Source of the DNA: Strigamia acuminata
Taxonomy: Eukaryota; Arthropoda; Chilopoda; Geophilomorpha; Linotaeniidae
Assembly: GCA_949358305.1 (NCBI GenBank)
Contig: OX442314.1
Coordinates: 58,847,369-58,911,368, forward strand
Reading direction: 5' to 3'
Length of the DNA: 64,000 nucleotides
Position 1 is the first letter of the stretch, and every line of letters starts with the position of its first letter. A program made the position numbers and the translations under genes. Below the pieces are notes generated by a model. The model did not search any database and was not told the DNA's origin. It saw only the letters and a program-made list of their open reading frames with translations. Shown one piece after another: positions 61,258 to 64,000 of this stretch.

Positions 61258-63741
61258 TTATTTAGGCAACATGTCCGTCGAATGATCGTTTGGATCTTTG
61301 TGCTCTGTGACGGTGCACAAAGGTCGGCCGGCGTTTGGTCCTGACCGGAAACCAGGGTTGATGTGGAGCCACACTTGCTTGATGCGGTCCACACCATCCC
61401 TTCGTCCAAAACCCATCTCGAAATACTCCTGCGGGTCTTGAGGCGTAATTCGAGCGAACACCAGGCGTTGATGCAGGATCCACGGCTGCTGTTCCTTGAT
61501 GTGGTTTTCCAGCCACGCGAGGACTCGGTTGCATAAATCCTCGCTGTTCTGGAGAATCGTTTTCGTCGCGCTGGTTATGTAGCAAAAGGCGTATAACGAG
61601 CGCAAACGTTGATAGGCGGTGAGGTGGGTGGCCATACTCGATCCCCTATCTCTCGGCGGCGAATCCTTTGGAGGAGGCGGCGGTGGCGGCGACTTCTTGC
61701 AGATCGAGAGGGATCTGGATCTGCGCAAAGCCGGGGTGCGCGTCTTTGGTCTGGCACCGCAGGCCACAGGCACGACGAACTCGCGATCGTCGCTGTCGAG
61801 CCACTCCATTGGAGACGAGATGTTGCAACTCGGTGCCTCGGTTGCACGGGAAACACTCGGCGTTGCCGTGATGGCAGCGTGGAGTGGAGCTGCGGATGAC
61901 GGTGGTGCGCCAGCGGGACGGGCGGTAGCTCGTTCCGCTGCGCGTCGCTGCTTCAGCGTGGCCCATTCCTGCCGTAGTCGAATGGCGGATCCAGCCGGAG
62001 TTTCGCCAGTCGCCTCGGCTTGTTGCGTCAATTCGGCGAGCATCGTTGGAGGATCGGGGCGAACTGACTCCCAATCGTCTAGCAAGGCTCGTGGAAGCCC
62101 TAACGGCACGGTCCACAATCGAGTGGCGGCCGCCAGAGCAATCTGTGGGTCGGGAAAGACTCCTTGGAACAGGATTCGAAGAAGTCCCTCCGACAACTTC
62201 CTGTTCATCTTCTGCAGCGTCCGTTGCAGTTGCTTGTCGGACTTGCACGACGCAAGCTCTCGCGCAAGCCATTGCCACTCTTTCTCACCTTCGCGTATCT
62301 GAGCGAGTTGGTATTCGTCCAGATGCGCGAGGTACATCGTTTGGGCTGTCTCGGGAAACGATGAGAATCGCCTCCAGAGATCAGCGCACTCCTGTGCGGG
62401 AAATGGTTCTTGAGAGACGTATCCCTCAAAACGAATGACCGATGTCACGTGTGGCACGGGCACCGATGGATCTGGTCGCATGTCGCTGGTGACTGGACGG
62501 CAAGCGAACGGCAAGGAGGTGTTGACGTCTCCATGACCGGCTTGCAATGCGGCGATGCGTCGATCTTCTTTCGCTATCTCGTCCGACCAGTCAATCCGGC
62601 CGGAGGAGGGAGCGCTAAGCTGTGAAGCGCTGGACTTTTCTTCACGCGACGAGAGTGAACTCCTCGTGGAAGATTGGCGCGATTGCACTCGAGGTCGGCT
62701 TCGGGATGTGGGTCTCGACACGGACTTCGAATGTCTTTTTGGCGGCGTCGACTCGCGTCGGTGATGTGAGCGATGACGAGCCTTCTGGAGTGGAGGTAAC
62801 CCTCCAATGGCGCCTTCCCCCGACGACTGTGTTGGGGAGGAGCGACGGCCACTGTAGGGCGACCTCGAAGATCGTGACCTCGACGTGGAGCGCGGTGTCA
62901 CCACGTGGATGGTGGAAGCGACCTGTACCCGGGGCTCAGGCTCTGGATACGGGTTTGGCACGAATTCAGCATGGAAACATCCGCCCATGGCTAGTTGATG
63001 CATTTCCGACTGGCATGTCGGTACCCAACGTTTCTTTCCGTCTGTAGTCACACGGAAGGATTCGTAGTAGAGGCGCACAACCTCGGCTTTGGTTTGGTCC
63101 AAGCGTTGGAAAATGTCCTCCAAAATCTGTCGACGCTCCCACGCAGGAGCGTTGAAGTAACGGCGATGGTCTCGCGTTTCTTGATTGATCACTGTGAAGG
63201 CGAAGTCGAGCAACACGTTTCGCAGTGGTCCGAAGGTGTCGCGCTTCATTGCCCACTCGAGGGCGTCGCGATGACCGAATCCATCGATTAAATAGGCGAT
63301 CCGAAACTTCGTTCCCCATCGCTTGTTTAAGGCTTTGGAGAATTTGTGGCGGGCCGCCCAAAACGTCAATCGTCCTTTAGACTTTATGATCTCCGGTGGC
63401 AAAGCGTGTCGCCAGACACCAGGAGCTGTCGGAACATCGGGGTGCAGTTCGAGATGCGTCTCCCGAAGCTGGATGATCCGGTCGTGTCTCTGTGCACAAG
63501 TTTCGCCGTTTGGATCGGCGAATAGGCCTCCTCGAAGTTGTGGTCGGGGCGGCGTGACTGGCAAACGGGCTGCAGCGTCGGCCAGAGCGGCTTGAGCTTC
63601 GGCGGACGCTTCGGCGGACTCTTCGGTGACATCCACGGATGTATTCGAAGTATTTGCGGAACCAAGCAGCGTCGAATTCGTTTCTAATTCGAGGCTGTTG
63701 GCGCCGGCTTCGCTTCCTTCTTTCGGTTCTCCTTCTTCCAT
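61258..63741 (-). CDS. ORF3 homologue, intact (827 codons)
   Basis: From an ATG at 63741 to a TAA at 61258, uninterrupted. Acidic start (residues 1-60), then an N-terminal block (about 105-257), an RS/SR-rich basic stretch (about 275-395), a middle block (about 440-620), a PPPPPPP stretch near 690, and a C-terminal block ending with a Gly-rich tail. The N-terminal block aligns with the E ORF3 proximal part; the middle and C-terminal blocks align with the E distal part. It thus shows that the two E pieces form one protein. No signal peptide, membrane span, zinc knuckle or polymerase motif. It sits where env sits in other LTR elements, but nothing in it looks like an envelope. Function unknown. 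Confidence 0.75.
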   Translation of the reverse strand: MEEGEPKEGSEAGANSLELETNSTLLGSANTSNTSVDVTEESAEASAEAQAALADAAARLPVTPPRPQLRGGLFADPNGETCAQRHDRIIQLRETHLELHPDVPTAPGVWRHALPPEIIKSKGRLTFWAARHKFSKALNKRWGTKFRIAYLIDGFGHRDALEWAMKRDTFGPLRNVLLDFAFTVINQETRDHRRYFNAPAWERRQILEDIFQRLDQTKAEVVRLYYESFRVTTDGKKRWVPTCQSEMHQLAMGGCFHAEFVPNPYPEPEPRVQVASTIHVVTPRSTSRSRSSRSPYSGRRSSPTQSSGEGAIGGLPPLQKARHRSHHRRESTPPKRHSKSVSRPTSRSRPRVQSRQSSTRSSLSSREEKSSASQLSAPSSGRIDWSDEIAKEDRRIAALQAGHGDVNTSLPFACRPVTSDMRPDPSVPVPHVTSVIRFEGYVSQEPFPAQECADLWRRFSSFPETAQTMYLAHLDEYQLAQIREGEKEWQWLARELASCKSDKQLQRTLQKMNRKLSEGLLRILFQGVFPDPQIALAAATRLWTVPLGLPRALLDDWESVRPDPPTMLAELTQQAEATGETPAGSAIRLRQEWATLKQRRAAERATARPAGAPPSSAAPLHAAITATPSVSRATEAPSCNISSPMEWLDSDDREFVVPVACGARPKTRTPALRRSRSLSICKKSPPPPPPPKDSPPRDRGSSMATHLTAYQRLRSLYAFCYITSATKTILQNSEDLCNRVLAWLENHIKEQQPWILHQRLVFARITPQDPQEYFEMGFGRRDGVDRIKQVWLHINPGFRSGPNAGRPLCTVTEHKDPNDHSTDMLPK

Positions 63742-63749
63742 TTGAACGA

Positions 63750-63827
63750 CTAATCCAAATGGAAAAGAAAAACGAAAATTAATTTATTAGTTTTTCCTTG
63801 GAAAATTCCAAAGAAAAAACTACTTAC
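63750..63827 (-). other. Short intron just upstream of ORF3
   Basis: Minus strand AATT|GTAAGTAG donor and ..TTTTCTTTTCC..GGATTAG acceptor, 78 nt, ending eight bases before the ORF3 start codon. Suggests that ORF3 is expressed from a spliced subgenomic RNA. Confidence 0.6.
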
Positions 63828-64000
63828 AATTGAAGAATCTCGTTGAAATAATCCGGTTGTTTCGCTTTTGGTTTTTTGGAGTTGAGCACTTAACACACGT
63901 GTGAGATCGAAGTGAACTCAGACGCGAAGTGATCAGTTCAAATACCGGAAGTTACGTTTGGGTAACGTCGCTGTTAGCGACGTCATCCAATCTTACTGTT

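Larger units (their letters stand above)
60000..64000 (-). mobile_element. Right-edge LTR element (3' part; continues beyond the window)
   Basis: Read on the minus strand: a 5' exon and short intron, the intact ORF3 homologue (63741-61258), a polypurine tract, and an LTR starting TGTGGTGACC at 61084. The LTR end near 60.0 kb is not resolved. Gag and pol, if present, lie to the right of the window. The LTR start, YY1-like site and ORF3 link it to E, but the nucleotide sequence is largely different. Confidence 0.7.

Overview
This is eukaryotic, invertebrate-type DNA, most likely from an arthropod. There are no operons or bacterial signals. Coding sequence is split by introns with GT..AG borders, amiloride-sensitive (DEG/ENaC, pickpocket-like) channel exons recur, and much of the window is mobile DNA: Ty3/Gypsy LTR elements, Tc1/mariner and MULE relics, and several MITE or foldback families. 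The species cannot be fixed from the sequence.

Left part (1-35302): a near-identical tandem array. Block A (about 3.1 kb) is host sequence with minus-strand DEG/ENaC exons. It occurs three times: 1-1590 (cut off at both sides), 16464-19590 and 32175-35302. Between the copies lie two copies of a large minus-strand Ty3/Gypsy element, E1 (1591-16019) and E2 (19592-31728). Each has a 5' LTR of about 1 kb, a tRNA-Pro-like primer site, an extra ORF upstream of gag (ORF1), gag, pol, and a third ORF in the env position (ORF3). Both are cut at the same place inside ORF3 and lack a 3' LTR. E1 has an internal 2.29-kb duplication; E2 gag has a 2-bp deletion.

Middle (35303-51600): the third block A runs without a break into the 5' exons of its gene (start codon at 35963), giving a phase-consistent DEG/ENaC gene model that continues left into the array. 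A young, complete LTR element with no pol (38953-45973; LTRs differ at one base by eye; AATT target duplications) carries a single 392-codon ORF near its 3' LTR. Beyond it are degenerate repeats and a DEG/ENaC TM2 remnant at 47.1 kb.

Right part (49331-64000): a second minus-strand DEG/ENaC gene spans 59303 to 49331. One exon of it (58094-58847) encodes TM2 of one channel unit followed in frame by TM1 of another, which is a head-to-tail fusion of two subunits. Its introns hold a MULE fragment, a Tc1/mariner pseudogene, foldback elements and a 335-bp duplication. The right edge holds the 3' part of another minus-strand LTR element: an intact 827-codon homologue of ORF3, a polypurine tract and an LTR starting with the same ten bases as the E LTR. 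That LTR contains five consecutive hairpins with a conserved apical motif and different, self-complementary stems. The E LTR carries a comparable hairpin cluster.

Main points of interest: the ORF3 family (intact, split and truncated forms), the LTR hairpin arrays, the fused double DEG/ENaC gene, the pol-less LTR element, and the tandem channel-plus-retroelement array. All similarity statements come from reading translations and comparing by eye; no database search was run.
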